Notes under the pieces: model-generated
The model's database searches: none
Seen by the model: only the letters and a program-made list of their open reading frames with translations
What the model was told of the DNA's origin: nothing
Source: Hetaerina americana
Lineage: Eukaryota; Arthropoda; Insecta; Odonata; Calopterygidae
Direction: 5' to 3'
Length of the DNA: 64,000 nucleotides
Assembly (NCBI GenBank): GCA_022747635.1
Contig: JAKTNV010000023.1
Span: 7,917,630-7,981,629 of the forward strand
Shown here: one piece after another, positions 13,590 to 25,852 of the stretch
Layout: every line of letters begins with the position of its first letter
How positions within the stretch are numbered: position 1 is the first letter of the stretch
Translations under genes and position numbers: made by a program

Positions 13590-16335
13590 GTGATACAACA
13601 AGACTTACGGCCCTGGAACATTATTATACATGCACAGTTGAGTTTTCTGCTCACTCCTATGGCAAATTATGAGTACCGCAGCATCAACCCTATAATTATG
13701 CCATCGATAAAAAATAAGAGAATTCGGTTTGGTTCGTGGCAATTTCGAGCATTACTTCTTTGCACAAAGGGCAATTAAATCAATACCTAAGTTTCAGCAC
13801 ACTAGTCATATCATTGAAAAGACTGCCTATGATCTGTCAAGTCCTTAATGTGTCTACTCATCATATTTTATCATTCAGAATTTGGTACTTACCGCCCGCT
13901 ATACTCGTACTTGTCATATTTTATCACCCATTATCAGATAATAGTACTCATATTTTAACTTATTTCTCTCTCCCCAATGTCTCCCCTCCACTCAATTACC
14001 CTGCCCCGTGGAGGCTCTCGAAGTTTGACGTTGATTTCAATGAAAGTACCTTTGCCTTCCAGGAAATCTCCTTATTTTTTTGACTTCGTAATACTTTCCA
14101 ATAAGAGTGCAATCATATTATATAAAAAATAACATATGCCATCGGGTGGTATCTCGACGACTAAAATGAGAGCTGATCGTATGGTAAATTGCTTAATCGG
14201 GTTAGAATTATTTTGGATGAACCGGTTGAATTTAGGTTAGTCGTTTCATCCAAAATTGCTTTGGAGAGAAGGATTTGAGAGGCTTGCGGAAGACTCCCCA
14301 CATTGGTTTGTTTGCAAGAAGAATGCGATTCCACCTCGCAATACATGGGCGGTCAAATAAGTTCCCCCGGCCAATATTTTGGAAAACAAATGGAAAGTTG
14401 TGGGTATCTCCGAACTGTTATTGTTAAAGAGATACCAATGTCACCACCGAAGCTGGTGGTCGGGTGTCGTGGGCGTGATCAAGCGTGTGTATGGTTGAGT
14501 AGTTTCGGCTCTAGTTAGCGGCAGGCGTCGAGGTTTGTGGATCAATAACACGCAGCACGCGCGTAAAAATGACATCGCAAAGCCGAGGAGAAGTTGCTGA
14601 ACACTTATCCGGGCGGGAAGCTTATAGAAGCTAGTAAATGGGCAGCTAATAAAATGAGAAGGTGGCTATAACTGCCAAAAATTGTACCGAGCCGAGAGAG
14701 TGTTTTGACGGTTTCATTTAAAAACTAGCGCCGAAGTCTCCAAATACATAATGTCCCTTCGTACAAATGTACGAAGAAAATCAGAGACAAGGGGTAGTAG
14801 TTTCTCGATAAAATTCGTATCTTTAGCCAAAATAAATTTGACTTTTTGCTAGTGAGAAGGACTGAAGTTGCGCTGTAAAAATTATATGAACCAAGTTTAA
14901 GAATCGAATGAATCAAATTAACACACGTTCAGCTTATTGTTGGCATCTCCAAGACCCGAACGTCCTCCCTCACAGCAACAGTGACGCTGCTTCAAAGAAA
15001 TTTTTTCAATATGAGGCCAATGGGGTATAAGCCACTATCAGATTGTAGCATTGTTCAAATTAAACCATGTGAATAATAACAAAAATATACAGTTTTGGTG
15101 TTTCACTGTGAGAGGTATATTAGATACATTAGAACTGGGAAAAAATTATTATTCTCTACTTATTCAAATTATATTAAATGATGTATTTTTTAAAGCTATA
15201 TTAAATTATTAATTTACTAATAATTCAGGAAATTTGATAATCAAATTCGTGATCAAATATCATTGGATGACGGCCTCAATGCAGGCATACATTCGGTTAC
15301 GTGAAATTACACCAAAAGTGTTGATTGTCTATTAAATTACGGATTTTTTATGTATGAAATATTTGAGTAACGTAGAAATTTGATTTTTTATCCTATTTAC
15401 TTATTTAGTCGCATACCAGCTCTGGAAGGTTCTAAGGGGTCTCGCATATTCAAATTTCCCGTGATGTTTTACATAGAAAATCCTCAGGAACTCCCGTCGC
15501 TCGGATTTCGCATGCTACAATTTTGGTTCAGACGACGCCCCAAGAGCCTCCCAAAGGTGGAAGACGACTAAAAATACCGGCATTAGTCTTTTAGCAAGGT
15601 GTGCAACACTTGCTTAACCTATGAAACCATCGGTTTGTATGACTCCCCAGTTGTTTCCGAAACGAATACAGGTTTAAAGTTTTATCCCCTTGTACAACTC
15701 GTGATCACAACAGGAAAACCCATCAGCCATCAAATAACGTAAGTGAAGCCTTAAATCCCTAACATGAACATATGAAATTCATCTGAACTTTCCTACTGTA
15801 GGATTTTGTCCTAAAATCCCTTGTCAAATATCGCCCTGGAGGCTCGACTGGTACAACGTGGATGTGGATAAATTGCCAAAGCACCCGGGCCAGCCGGGCC
15901 GGTTTGGACTCTTCAGTAGGTCATTGGGGGCTCCTGGGCGGGAGGCCGTTGTAATGGCATTGGGAACGCGAATACCTTTCTTCGTCGGTGGAGGAGTAGC
16001 CGACACGTCCGCGCCTTTGACCCGCTCTAAAATTTAAACTTCCCTTAGAAGTTGAGCTCCGTGTAATGCGCCAACTTGAAGGACTTCGGCGCAATCGTGT
16101 TTCTCAAACAGTGTCATAAATGCGGCAGCGGGCACAGTGAATACAGAATCATACGTTTTATACTTGTCAGGAAGATAGCGTTGCAGATGATTGCAATTTG
16201 ACATCAAAATTAAAGTTAATTTAAAACACGGTCGTGAGGCAATGAAAAACGAAATAGCCGAGCCCGTAAACTTAGTTGGCACTGGGTTTCCTCTTGGCAC
16301 TTACCAACCCCCGCAATTTATTACCTTTTTTGTTT
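13590..16335. other. No gene seen
   Basis: No recognisable gene or transposon end on either strand. Frames such as 13736-14083 contain no family motif. AT-rich throughout, especially 15000-15300. Confidence 0.5.
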
Positions 16336-16810
16336 TTATCAGTGTGATTGTTGGGTCCCTAGCATAGAAGGAATCCTTGCACACCCTGAACGAGTGAGTT
16401 CGATTCACTAAGGTCTTACACACTCGAGTGATTGAGTGATTGCGCGTTTTTTTAAGTCCTTTCTGCTTCGTTTTGTGTGATTGACAGGTCAATGGCATCG
16501 GAGAAATCCTTGTAAACCCTCAACGAGTGAGTGCTTGTGATTCGCAAAGGTCCCTGTCTCCGAACACTCCCAGGTGATTGAGTGAATGAGCGAAACCGTG
16601 AGCGCATCCGTTTTATGATTTTGAATTCATCTGTGTGATTGGCGGGTCGTCGGCATCGGAGAAATCATGCAAACCCTGAGCGAGCGAGTCCAATTCACAA
16701 AGGTTTAACAAACCCGAGTGATTGAGTGATTGCGAACGCGAACTTGGGCCTTTTTCCTAGTGATCGAGTGGTTGTAAGTTTCCTGATTTATTAATACAAC
16801 ATTTTTTGTG
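16336..16810. repeat. Diverged minisatellite, three units of about 150 bp
   Basis: Three tandem units share the order GTGTGATTG, a GGTC(A/G) block, CATCGGAGAAATC, AAACCCTGAGCGAG, GATTCACAAAGG and CGAGTGATTGAGTGATTG. They start near 16340, 16484 and 16632. A partial fourth (GTGATCGAGTGGTTG) begins near 16760. Units have diverged, which suggests an old array. No reading frame survives across the units. Confidence 0.8.
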
Positions 16811-16814
16811 TGTG

Positions 16815-17140
16815 ATTAAGGTGTACGTGGGTCAGTTTCCCAAATACACCCTATTACCTAGTGTGTATTCCCTATCTTTCCCCTTACATGTAAATTTGTT
16901 TCTATCTCCCCTCCTTAAACAAACCTTGTGCCAATCAACTTGACGGTCTCGACTATTTCATTTTTCATCAAAACTAAACATCACTTAAGTGCTATTTCCC
17001 AATATAAATGATAAACATCAAAATGTGCAAATCAATTTTAATTCAGCTTGCTTCCACTCGATATTGAGAGTGAAATACGAGGTAAAGTCAATAAATAACT
17101 CGCAAAACTGGATAGAGACAATAATAATCAAAGTAATTCA
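16815..17140. other. No gene seen
   Basis: AT-rich spacer between the minisatellite and the palindrome. No motif recognised. Confidence 0.55.
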
Positions 17141-17145
17141 TACAT

Positions 17146-17290
17146 GAAGAATTCTGCATGTCCGGGTTTTCACCGCGTTGTTGTTTGAAGCCGACAACAG
17201 TCGACCTGAAGACGCCGGATGAAACTTCGGCGAAACTGTTGTCGGCTTCAAACAACAACGCGGTGAAAACCCGGACATGCAGAATTCTTC
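17146..17290. repeat. Palindrome, 56-bp perfect arms with CTGAAGAC stem-loop spacer
   Basis: 17146-17201 is the reverse complement of 17235-17290. The 33-base spacer plus the arm edge reads CTGAAGAC, then GCCG, a loop, CGGC and GAAACTG, so it contains its own short hairpin. The order CTGAAGAC, stem, GAAAC is the one seen in the palindromes at 979 and 43345. Likely the inverted tail of a retroelement, Penelope-like by inference. Confidence 0.8.
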
Positions 17291-17299
17291 AAGCCACCG

Positions 17300-17735
17300 C
17301 CGCGAAAATCTACGCAGCCATAATTCATACATAATCACCCTGAATATTCTGACACCTACCCCATCCCTTTACAGGTCCTCGATAGCCGGCCGCCGAGGAG
17401 TCTTTCGTTTTCTGTCGCAGCCAACGAGTAAACTCGCGGACATCATCATTTTCAAAACGTCGAATCTCAAGTTACTTTGTAGGGGTCCGACCAGATGACA
17501 ATCACTGGAGGGGGGGGGGCAAGTGGGGACGGTGGATGTTCCACCGCACTCCGAACCAAATGCTCGCAAAAGCTTCGAGTTTGTCTTGCTGGCGTTAGAG
17601 GCTTCTTTATTGACTCACCCTGGCAATTCTCTAAGAATGCGAGGAGTGCTACGGAAAAGGAGGAACATGAAATATTGCTTGGACTCTTGGAATGACGACC
17701 TGCAGGACCTACATTAAGTAATGATTAGAGAATTA
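17300..17735. other. No gene seen
   Basis: Includes a G9 homopolymer near 17510 and GC-rich patches. Overlapping frames on both strands carry no known motif. Confidence 0.5.
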
Positions 17736-17739
17736 CTCC

Positions 17740-18425
17740 ACTCTAGGCCATGTACTTTGCTCTAAAAAAATGTGCTCTCTTAATAGCATCGTTGACTGCC
17801 ATTCTGTTTCCTAATCGTTCGTGGGAGAAATGACATTTTAAATCTGTCGATTTTACACTTGGCCCCTCTCATCATATTTCCATGTTTCTCACAACGTATT
17901 ACGATTGGGCTGGTGGCACATTTTTAACATGATCGCTAAGCGACCTCTTAAAATGTGTGATAATCTTTATTGTAAGTTACTAATTCCCAGTGTTCTATAA
18001 TAATCTGGTCACGCCACTGAGTTTGTAATAAGAACTTTTTATAAACATAGCTCCTCTTCGCACTACATAATCTAATTCGGTCGTGATGCCCGGCTCGTGG
18101 GGATCTCGTGTACTAGCATATCATAAATGAGGTCTTATTAGTGGAAGATAGCATCACTCTTTGCCGTCTGCTCACATTTTTCCGGGACCATTTCAATAAT
18201 TTCTAATTTTCGGCCATTTCACCGACATGTTCCCTGTATAAGTTTCCTCCGAAAGAGGGCGTACGTAAGAGAGATTCCGCAGTAGTAAATTGAGTCCACA
18301 ATTACTATTTCAGTATTTTTTATGCATTTGGCTCTCGGGAAAGAAATATTGATGATTACACGCATCTTTATGCACAATTCTAATCTCTCTATGTCGCACC
18401 AGCGCCGGATTTCATGAGGCCACAT
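17740..18425 (-). pseudogene. CR1/L2-like LINE C-terminal relic
   Basis: On the minus strand, 18150-18030 reads RPHL-YAS-RDPHEPGITTELDYVVRRGA, matching the post-RT block of the other CR1-like copies. Further down, short traces follow of the region that lies between the RT and the 3' tail. Stops are frequent and the tail itself is not evident. Old, non-functional fragment. Confidence 0.65.
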
Positions 18426-18437
18426 ACGTATATATTA

Positions 18438-18650
18438 TGCCGGTCCCGGTGGCGGCGGATTAACGTCCTCGCCTACCAACCCAGAGGGTTCGCGGGTTCG
18501 ATTCCTGCCTAGGTGGACTTTCCTCCATCTAGGGCTTGGTTGTATGTAATTGTCTTCAATGTAATGTCTGTTATGTAAGGGTTAGGTGGAAGAAGGGACT
18601 ACAAGTCTCAACCTCGCCCAATTAAGTCGATAAATAAATAAATATTGTAA
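18438..18650 (+). mobile_element. tRNA-derived SINE (type B)
   Basis: Starts GGTCCCGGTGGCGGCGGATT, with box B GGGTTCGATTCC at 18494-18505 in the right position for a tRNA-like head. A non-tRNA body of about 100 bases follows. The 3' end is a short (AAAT)n tail at about 18632-18650. Only one copy of this type is seen here. Confidence 0.82.
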
Positions 18651-18659
18651 TGACATGAG

Positions 18660-19025
18660 ATATTCTATCATTCGGACTCTGAGTGCTCGTGTGAGCGACG
18701 GCGACACCAGCAAATAAGATATGTATCAGACACGATTTTAGAGTCGTTACTATGTAGAAGTGAAGGAAATCCATTGATGCCGTCTCGGCGAACACCTTTT
18801 ACTTCGACTGCGTGATAGACTCACCATCGAAGCATCAATGACGACTCTTTGTACACGATCATTAAAAAAGTCTTCCATCCAGGTAATGACATTTTATCCA
18901 TGCTTTTCCACGAACTTTAAGATTATCTTGCAATGAGGCACTTATTCGAAATCTTTTTTAAAACGCGTGAACTGCCGAATTTCTACTGATCCAAGATTAT
19001 CTTGTTTAAAAGATGCGTCATATTA
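18660..19025. other. No gene seen
   Basis: Contains faint CR1-like similarity (TCTTCCATCCAGGTAATGACA near 18870) but nothing secure. Confidence 0.4.
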
Positions 19026-19027
19026 GT

Positions 19028-19268
19028 GATCATAGGAGCAGAGTGTCGCAAGTTCGAATTCCAGGCAATACCTTCTCTCGGACGGTCTACAGCTGTAACG
19101 GTGGGATTATCTGATTATTAGTTTCAAGAAGGGACCCTGAGGGATTACAAGGAAAGGAATCGTGCCCTGAATGTGTACATTTCTCACGCCACGGGGCTCA
19201 CCATTAGTTTGGGATGATCTCCTCGCCTATCGAAATCAACCTTCGGGCTGACGGCTGTGTTGTTGGTT
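19028..19268 (+). mobile_element. tRNA-derived SINE (type A), diverged copy
   Basis: Box B-like AAGTTCGAATTCCAGG at about 19050-19065, then a diverged body. The 3' end CCTTCGGGCTGACGGCTGTGTT matches the 3' ends of the copies at 42716 (plus) and 48668 (minus). Box A is not clear, so the 5' end is probably truncated. Confidence 0.7.
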
Positions 19269-19269
19269 T

Positions 19270-20680
19270 TCGCTTTCTCTGCTCTTATTTTTCTCGTCTT
19301 TTTCAGCGTCGGACATATCATGCTAAACCTGATTTCGAGAATTCATAGTTGTCCTTAGAAAATTCTCTATGTTCGTGGAGTTTCCTTTGCCTTCGGTCGC
19401 AACCTTACGCTCGCCCTCCTTAGAATCTCGTTCTCGGAAATCGCGGGTACAGTTCTCCAGCCGTTAAATGGGTCACGTGTCGAGATGAAATTACGACACA
19501 GGTGATTTGCGATAGCATCTCTCACGTGTACATACGTGCAAATAGAGGAACGGTCAGCGCCCTAGCCGAAAGCAATTGCCGAAATCGAAGGCCTCCTTAC
19601 ACGATTACACTCATTATATCGTATGTGATAGATTATTCAGCGGTAATATTTCTCTGGGTACATTTGGTGCCACCATCAATTCTTTCCTGAGAAGGTTCAT
19701 AGCACCATCAAATAGTATTCAAGTTATCCTGCTGTAAATGACAAATAGTGGAAATAATGGCTAGAAAATTTATAATATTAGGTATGCACTATTATTATTA
19801 TTGAATGGAAAGAGAGGTTTAACAGCCCACAGCTTTTGGTTTTGCTGAAACAAAGAATCCGCAATCCTGCAGAAATGAATAGACTGCTTATATCATGATG
19901 ACACGAAATTACAGTGGCCAAGGATAATTGGAGAGCTCATAATGGTTTGATTGGCGGTTATATTCAAGTTAGGAATTTGTTTTTTACTAGTAATCGCATC
20001 AACTGTTATGTCTCATTATAAATTAGAACTTCATTGCAGGATTAAATATGTTTATTCACCTTGCGTACTAAATTATACTGCTTTATACCCCGCATGTGAA
20101 TAAGTTTACATTGAGTAATAAAGTGCTGTTAACATTTAGAAAGAAAAATGCGATGCTCTTTACATTGGCCAAAGTACACTGGAAGGGTGGTGGAAAGGTC
20201 AAATGTATGAAACATGATGCACCCGCGGATAGCCCCAAAACAGTCTTCGTTTGAAATTAAACCAGTCGATGAAATTGCAAATCCTATCCATTCATTGCAA
20301 AATGGGGAAAACTATGGGGCTTATGAGGAAAGCGAGCAGCTTATGAGGTTACTGCCATTCTCTCCGTGTGCTAAGATTTCCTCCTCTCGCAGATGCCTAT
20401 TTCGCAACAGTGGCGTAATGAGGAAGCAACGGGATCTGAAAATAAATCGCAGCACTTTGCCGGAGTTGTTAGTTGACAAAACCGTTTCTACTTAATGTTA
20501 TGAAGCAGGAAACTTTATATATTGGATAGGTATGACATTTACTTTTTTGAATATTCAATCGATATTTTCGGAGACATTCTCACGCCCGCGATGTTAAAGG
20601 CTTTAGAGTTAGGTGAGTGGCGAAGTTTTGAGCACTAGGCTAACTATGATCATATAGAGATGACATAATTATCGTAGTTT
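19270..20680. other. No gene seen
   Basis: No LINE, SINE or transposon motif recognised, and short unremarkable frames only. Confidence 0.5.
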
Positions 20681-20682
20681 TA

Positions 20683-21435
20683 CGAGGGTCATCCGGAAAG
20701 TAGTACCCGTTCGTGCCGCATGAAGTGCTGACGACGCGAGTAGCCGCTGGACGAGGTCAGATAGCTTCAGTGGCTTGTCTGCCTTCTCTGAGCCAAGTTG
20801 CGTGACGCTAGCATTGCCTGTGTTGTTTCTGTGATTGTTTACAATGTTTAAAAAAATTGAGAACGCCGCCAGTTGTGAAGTGAGGGCAGTGATTAAATTC
20901 CTCAATGCAAGAAACGTTCGCCCATGTGATATTCATCGCCAATTAAAGGAGGTGTATGGAGACAATGTAATGGACGAGTCGTCTGTTCGGCGGTGGTGTC
21001 GCAACTTCAACATGGGGAGGGGGAACACACACGACGATGAGCGTTCGGGGAGACCGTCTGTCATTACAGACCAACTGGTGAGCTCAGTTGACGAATTCGT
21101 GAGGAACGATCGGCGCGTCACAATTGATGACATCTGTGAGCATTTTCCCAATGTTTCTCGAACAATTGTTCATGAAATTGTTAAACACCATCTGCATTAT
21201 GCAAAAATTTGTGCAAGATGGGTCCCTCGCGTATCTCAATGAGCTGGCGGCGAAGGACTATGCAGCAGGAATACAGAAACTTGTCACACGTTATGACAAA
21301 TGCCTTAATTTGCTTGGAGATTATGTTGAGAAGTAGTTTAAAGTATCCTCTTTCAAATAAAATTTTTTATGTTTGTTAATATTTACTTTTGTGTCTTTAT
21401 TTCACGAACGGGTACTACTTTCCGGATGACCCTCG
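20683..21435 (+). mobile_element. Internally deleted mariner, 753 bp
   Basis: Terminal inverted repeats of 33 bp start CGAGGGTCATCCGGAAAGTA. The left end at 20683 and right end at 21435 match exactly over the repeat. TA target duplications flank it at 20681-20682 and 21436-21437. Full mariners are about 1.3 kb, so some 550 bp, including the catalytic core, are missing. It cannot move without a transposase supplied in trans. Confidence 0.93.
20835..21336 (+). pseudogene. Mariner transposase remnant: DNA-binding domain plus C-terminal tail
   Basis: The frame from 20835 (a second ATG lies at 20844) encodes about 130 residues of the mariner N-terminal region. It has a first helix-turn-helix (AVIKFLNARNV ... 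SSVRRWCRNF), the linker DDERSGRPS and a second helix-turn-helix ending RTIVHEIVKHHLHY and ARWVPR. All three catalytic aspartates are gone. After a frame change near 21235 the C-terminal tail resumes (YDKCLNLLGDYVEK) and stops at 21336. If translated, the first frame would give a DNA-binding protein without catalysis, which could in principle compete for the inverted repeats. That is inference only. Confidence 0.88.
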
Positions 21436-21439
21436 TATT

Positions 21440-22900
21440 TAAGCATGAATAATGGATCCATATGAATGGAAACTTGTTGAGCACTCGGTGTACCGAGTCC
21501 ATGTATTGTCGATTGGGTAGGAGAGTAAGCACATCGAAGTCTCACGTGCCTCACTCCATTATGATTTCAAAAGATCCGACGTAGCCCCAATTTTGTGTAC
21601 CGACCCTCACATTTTTCATCCTGGCGCCCCATAGCCCTCACTGTAGGCATTTCGCTGGACCTCCCTGGCATAGGACCAAAATTATCGTAAACCACCCCTC
21701 AACATAACGTCTACCCATCTTTGCAAATGATTTTGACCAAAATATTTATTGACCAAAAAATGTCATATTTTTCGTAGAATTCTAATTCAGTCCTGCTTAA
21801 TGAATCTTATTCATACACATAATCTGAGGATACAGAATTGTGTCATGCTATTACAAAGTAATGATGAATATATTTTCAGTATTTTGTAAAGTAATATTTA
21901 TGGACTAAATATACAATTGTTTCAATACCGGCGAAACATGGCGTTCACTAATCATATTTTTTCTGTTGACTAGGAGCGAATATTACTCATTAACATCATG
22001 TTGATACGTGCGAGTGACTTTCATTGGCAATTTCCGAAAGAAAAGTACACATTTCAAGCAATGAACTATATAACCCTTTTAAAGGAAAGCATGCACCGAG
22101 AGGATTGCATTTCACGAAATTTTCACTTGTACCATCTTCAATTTCTACAGAATATTTTTTTCAATGAATTAACTTTTCTTTCTTTTTTTTACGGCTATGT
22201 ATAAACAAAGACTATGGGCACGTTTTTCAAGGGATACGAAAGAAAGCAAATACATGTTAATGAGACCTAAGGGCACTCCGTCTTTACATGCGTAATTTTC
22301 AATATTAATCTTTTAGAGAACAAATGTGGAGTACATCATATTTTTTCATGTCATTGTGGCCACCAATTCTTCTCTCAAGGTCTTGATATATAATGATATA
22401 TAATCTGAAACTGAATTCCACACAGTTCAAAATTTCAATTCCCTGTGTATGAATGTGGCTGTGGATTATGTATTGTGGCAATCATCGGTGGCATTTAGAA
22501 CCAACTAAACTCTAATTAGCCATAAACTTCCACTTTTGAATGTTTGCCATTATGTCTGCCTATGCTTTGATTGGCATGGTTAACAAATTTTTAAATTTGA
22601 ATGGCGAGTCATGAAATACAACACCAAGGATTGGAAATCTAGAACTGCCAACCGAGTCGACATGAAATGCTTCAAGAAAGCCAGAGCACCCCCAAGAAAG
22701 GACGTTTCTAAACCCCAGAGGGAAACTGACATTTATTTTGAGGCTGATATTACTTAATTTAGTAATTTTTTGATAACATTCATATCTTTTTATGCGTGAA
22801 AGAAAACAGTTGGTTTTAGATATTGTAGTAATTTCCTCGTTCTTTTACCTGATTAGGAAGGACACCGAACTAAATCCGAACACATTTTAAATCATCAATT
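21440..22900. other. No gene seen
   Basis: AT-rich DNA without recognisable coding or mobile-element signatures. Confidence 0.5.
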
Positions 22901-22904
22901 TTGA

Positions 22905-23760
22905 TATTTTAGTACCCTGCGAGGGTGTGTGGTAGGGCGTGAATACACACGAGACTAATTTAGACCCGAAAATAACCCTACCGCGATCGGACAATTTTAT
23001 TCTGATCCCTAATCGTTCGTGGAAAAAATTACTTAAATTCTAAAAGATCTTAAATCTAAATGACCTACATTTGATCTCTCTAATTGTATTGACATATCTC
23101 AGATCGAAGTATGATGGGGGTAATAATGCATTTCCAACATCACTGCTAAAGAGACATCCTTCCAATTTATGCAAGGCATTCAATCCGTACTTTAACCTTC
23201 GCTTCGTGAGTGATTCCCAGGCTAGCTCCTCTAATATTTCGGACACGCTAATAAGTGTATCATGACAACGTTTCACAAATCTGGCGCCTCTACGCTGCAT
23301 GCGATCCAATTTGGTTCAATCCTACTTCGTGAAGATCCCATTTACTGGCAGCATATTCTAAATGAGGCCTAACCAGCGAAAGATAACATCTATCTTTGAA
23401 CTTTTCATCACATTTACCAAGTACTCTTCCAATAAATCCCAATTTTTTTGTTAGCTGGTCCACATATTCCGCCTAGCATGCGTTTCACCCAGGAGAGGTC
23501 GTGAGTGAGGGTAACGCCCTTGAGTATTTAATCGAGTCTACACATTCCATTTCGGTGTTCCCGATGCAGGAGGCGTTCGGGAGGAAAATGCGCTTTTTCC
23601 AAATATTCATCAATACGCACTTTTTAAGTTTAATTATAATTTCCAAGTGTCGCACCAGCGTTGTATAGCATTCAGGTCAACTGATAAAGCTACTGTGTCC
23701 TTAGGATTACGGATTTCACGGTAAACTGCATCGTCGGCAAATATTCAGTAAAAAATGTCA
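22905..23760 (-). pseudogene. CR1/L2-like LINE, 3' end including C-terminus
   Basis: On the minus strand, RT traces near 23760-23660 are followed by a post-RT region that is open at 23309-23040: MQRRGARFVKRC, SVSEILEELAWESLTKRRLK, LNALHKLEGCLF and TIREIKCRSFRF. It ends in a shortened tail, CCTACCACACACCCTCGCAGGGTA, near 22945-22915. That is the family 3' end, without the usual GTAGAT repeats. It is one of the better preserved C-termini in the window, although the RT part is broken. Confidence 0.85.
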
Positions 23761-24054
23761 AAATGATAAAATTAGATTGAAAAGGGTGACGTAGCATTCC
23801 ATAAAAACCTGAAAATTCGGCAATTTGCCCCTGAGAGAGATAATCCACAGCACCTGTTTTCTCCAACTCGCGGTCGCTGAGCACACCACCAAGTGAAGAT
23901 TCAGTTGCAATTCCCCCCACTTCGCCTTCGGAGAAGATACAATCAGTGTCGTTCCCAAGGCTGGTCAGCGACGAAATCATTTTCATCGCCATAATCGAAT
24001 GTTCACATTGTCACCCACATCAATGCTTGTAAATATAATATAGAGCTATAATAT

Positions 24055-25000
24055 TGGGTTATTATCTCCATTTTCAATGCAAAAAATCATGAGGACCGAT
24101 AAGGAAAGGGCAACAGCAGAGAAAATCATGAGTGAGGAAAGAGAGCTACAGAGGGGAAATGGAAGCATATAAAAAAAAGGTATTTCGAAAGCCGCAAAAG
24201 AGATGATAGGAATAGTAAAACAGGAAAATGACAGGCATTCCATGGGTTGACAGACTAGATGAGTAGAAAGATGGCCGAGAGGAAGAAATGGAAGAAAATA
24301 AACATCGTGTAAGGTAGACGGAAGTACAACTAGTCCAATAATAAATTGAAGCGCGAAACAAATATGTCGAAAGAAGTGTGGTGGAAGACGCAGTGCGAGG
24401 ATATGGAAAATTCACAGAGAAAGGGTGACATTGCTGCGCCATACAAGAAGTTGAAATCACAATCGGGGAGTAATAAGGGAAGATCTGTGTTAACCGTTAG
24501 AGATAAGTCAGGAAAATACTATTTAAACAAGGGAAGATACAGCAAAGATTGAAGAAATATATTGAGGAACTATACGTGTATTATAAGGCATCAGGCCTGC
24601 CGAGTTAGATATAAAAAGAGAGCAAGACGCTAATGAGGATAGCTTAAGCCCAGGCTTCTTCCATGGCCTGATAGAAAGGAAACTAAGGGTACTAAAGGCC
24701 AATGAGGCCGTTGGGGTGGACAACATTTACCAGGGACAATTGAAAGGTCAATGGAAAGGTAGGAAGAGTTTTTATGAGCCAATTCGTAGCATTAACGAGG
24801 GAGAAATTCGGGCGAAAAACTTAGTCAGATCAGTGTTACAAAAAACGGATAGGCAGCCATATTTGAGGACTACAGAAAATACGTATGACTTCGCATGCAG
24901 CTGAAGTGGTCTCCAGGATCATCAACAAGAGGAAAGAGAGTTGGGCAAATGGTTACTTTCGGGTGGATTAGTTTGGGTTCAGGAAGGGTAGAGACCATTG
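24055..25000 (+). pseudogene. RTE-like LINE linker and RT fragment
   Basis: The plus strand matches the RTE copy at 8010-10408 over the linker: KEVWWKTQCEDMENSQRKGDI at about 24370-24432 and SGSNKGRSVLTVRDKSG. Broken RT blocks follow, ending near 24975-25000 in a trace of DQFGFRKGR. Many stops; a SINE begins at about 25002, where the RTE similarity ends. Confidence 0.8.
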
Positions 25001-25001
25001 C

Positions 25002-25275
25002 AATAGTAGTATCTAAGGGCAGGATAAGGTCATTTGCGCCATTAGGGTGGGCTTGAAAGGATGAAGGGTGGAGAGAAACCCGGCGTCGGCATTAGCCTAC
25101 TCTTAACGAAGGGCGCCAAGGGGTCCTCAGCTTAACGTCCCATCCGACGCATGGCATTCTAACTCAAAGTGCTCTCCACAAAGCACCTCACGTAGGGATA
25201 CTAAAAGTATCTGCCGCCACCGGGATTCGAGCCCAGATCCTCTGGATGGGAAGCCATTACGATAGCCATCGCACG
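25002..25275 (-). mobile_element. tRNA-derived SINE (type D)
   Basis: Minus-strand element. The tRNA-like head includes GGGCTCGAATCCCGGTGG (box B) near 25235-25218. The body contains CCCCTTGGCGCC and GGCTAATGCCGACGCC, and the tail runs to CTACTATTG at about 25002. A close relative lies at 61871-62145. Its 3' side abuts RTE sequence, as in the second copy. Confidence 0.8.
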
Positions 25276-25384
25276 ATCTCAATCCCCTGTCATTCGCAAA
25301 ATTTGCAGGCTGCGCCGCGGGCAACGTTACCCCCGATAGATTTCAAAGATACTAGGTTAAATTTAAAAGAAACGATAGGCGATG

Positions 25385-25700
25385 ATCACCTACATAATAC
25401 CCCGCAAGCCGCCGCAAGAGCGTGTGGCGGGGGGTGTAAGGTCACCAACTGTAAAAAGGAACAATACCACATGCAAAACAACAACGTGGAAAATTACACC
25501 CACAGCAGCGCAAACACTCATGCAACAATCCCTTCATCCAACACTCATGCAAACACATACTATATACCATAAATCAACAAACAACTGCACCCCAGGATGC
25601 AGCACGAAAGCCATCCTACAACACGGAAGCCAGGACACAACAAGCAAGAATGTGAAACACCACTACCACATGAACATGCACCACAAAACACTCTACCCCC
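25385..25700 (-). repeat. CR1-like 3' UTR and tail
   Basis: On the minus strand it ends CACCCCCCGCCACACGCTC, then TTGCGGCGGCTTGCGGGGTA and TTATGTAGG, the recurrent CR1-like 3' end. The preceding 250 bases are T/G-rich on that strand, with no coding motif, and are probably 3' UTR. The tail itself is clear; the upstream boundary is uncertain. Confidence 0.65.
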
Positions 25701-25852
25701 CGAGGAGACTGTAAAAGGCAGGGAATGCGACCCAACGATTGCAGGTAGCAGGAATTTCCCCCGCGGAGAGGGACGAGGGATTGAAAGGGAGACTTAAAAA
25801 CAGATGAACAGAACACGAATGAGGTCATTCCGAAAAAAAGTTGAAGGATATA

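Noticed and set aside
16336..16810. CRISPR array
   Set aside because: Units are about 150 bp, diverged throughout and without short identical repeats between unique spacers; the window is eukaryotic.
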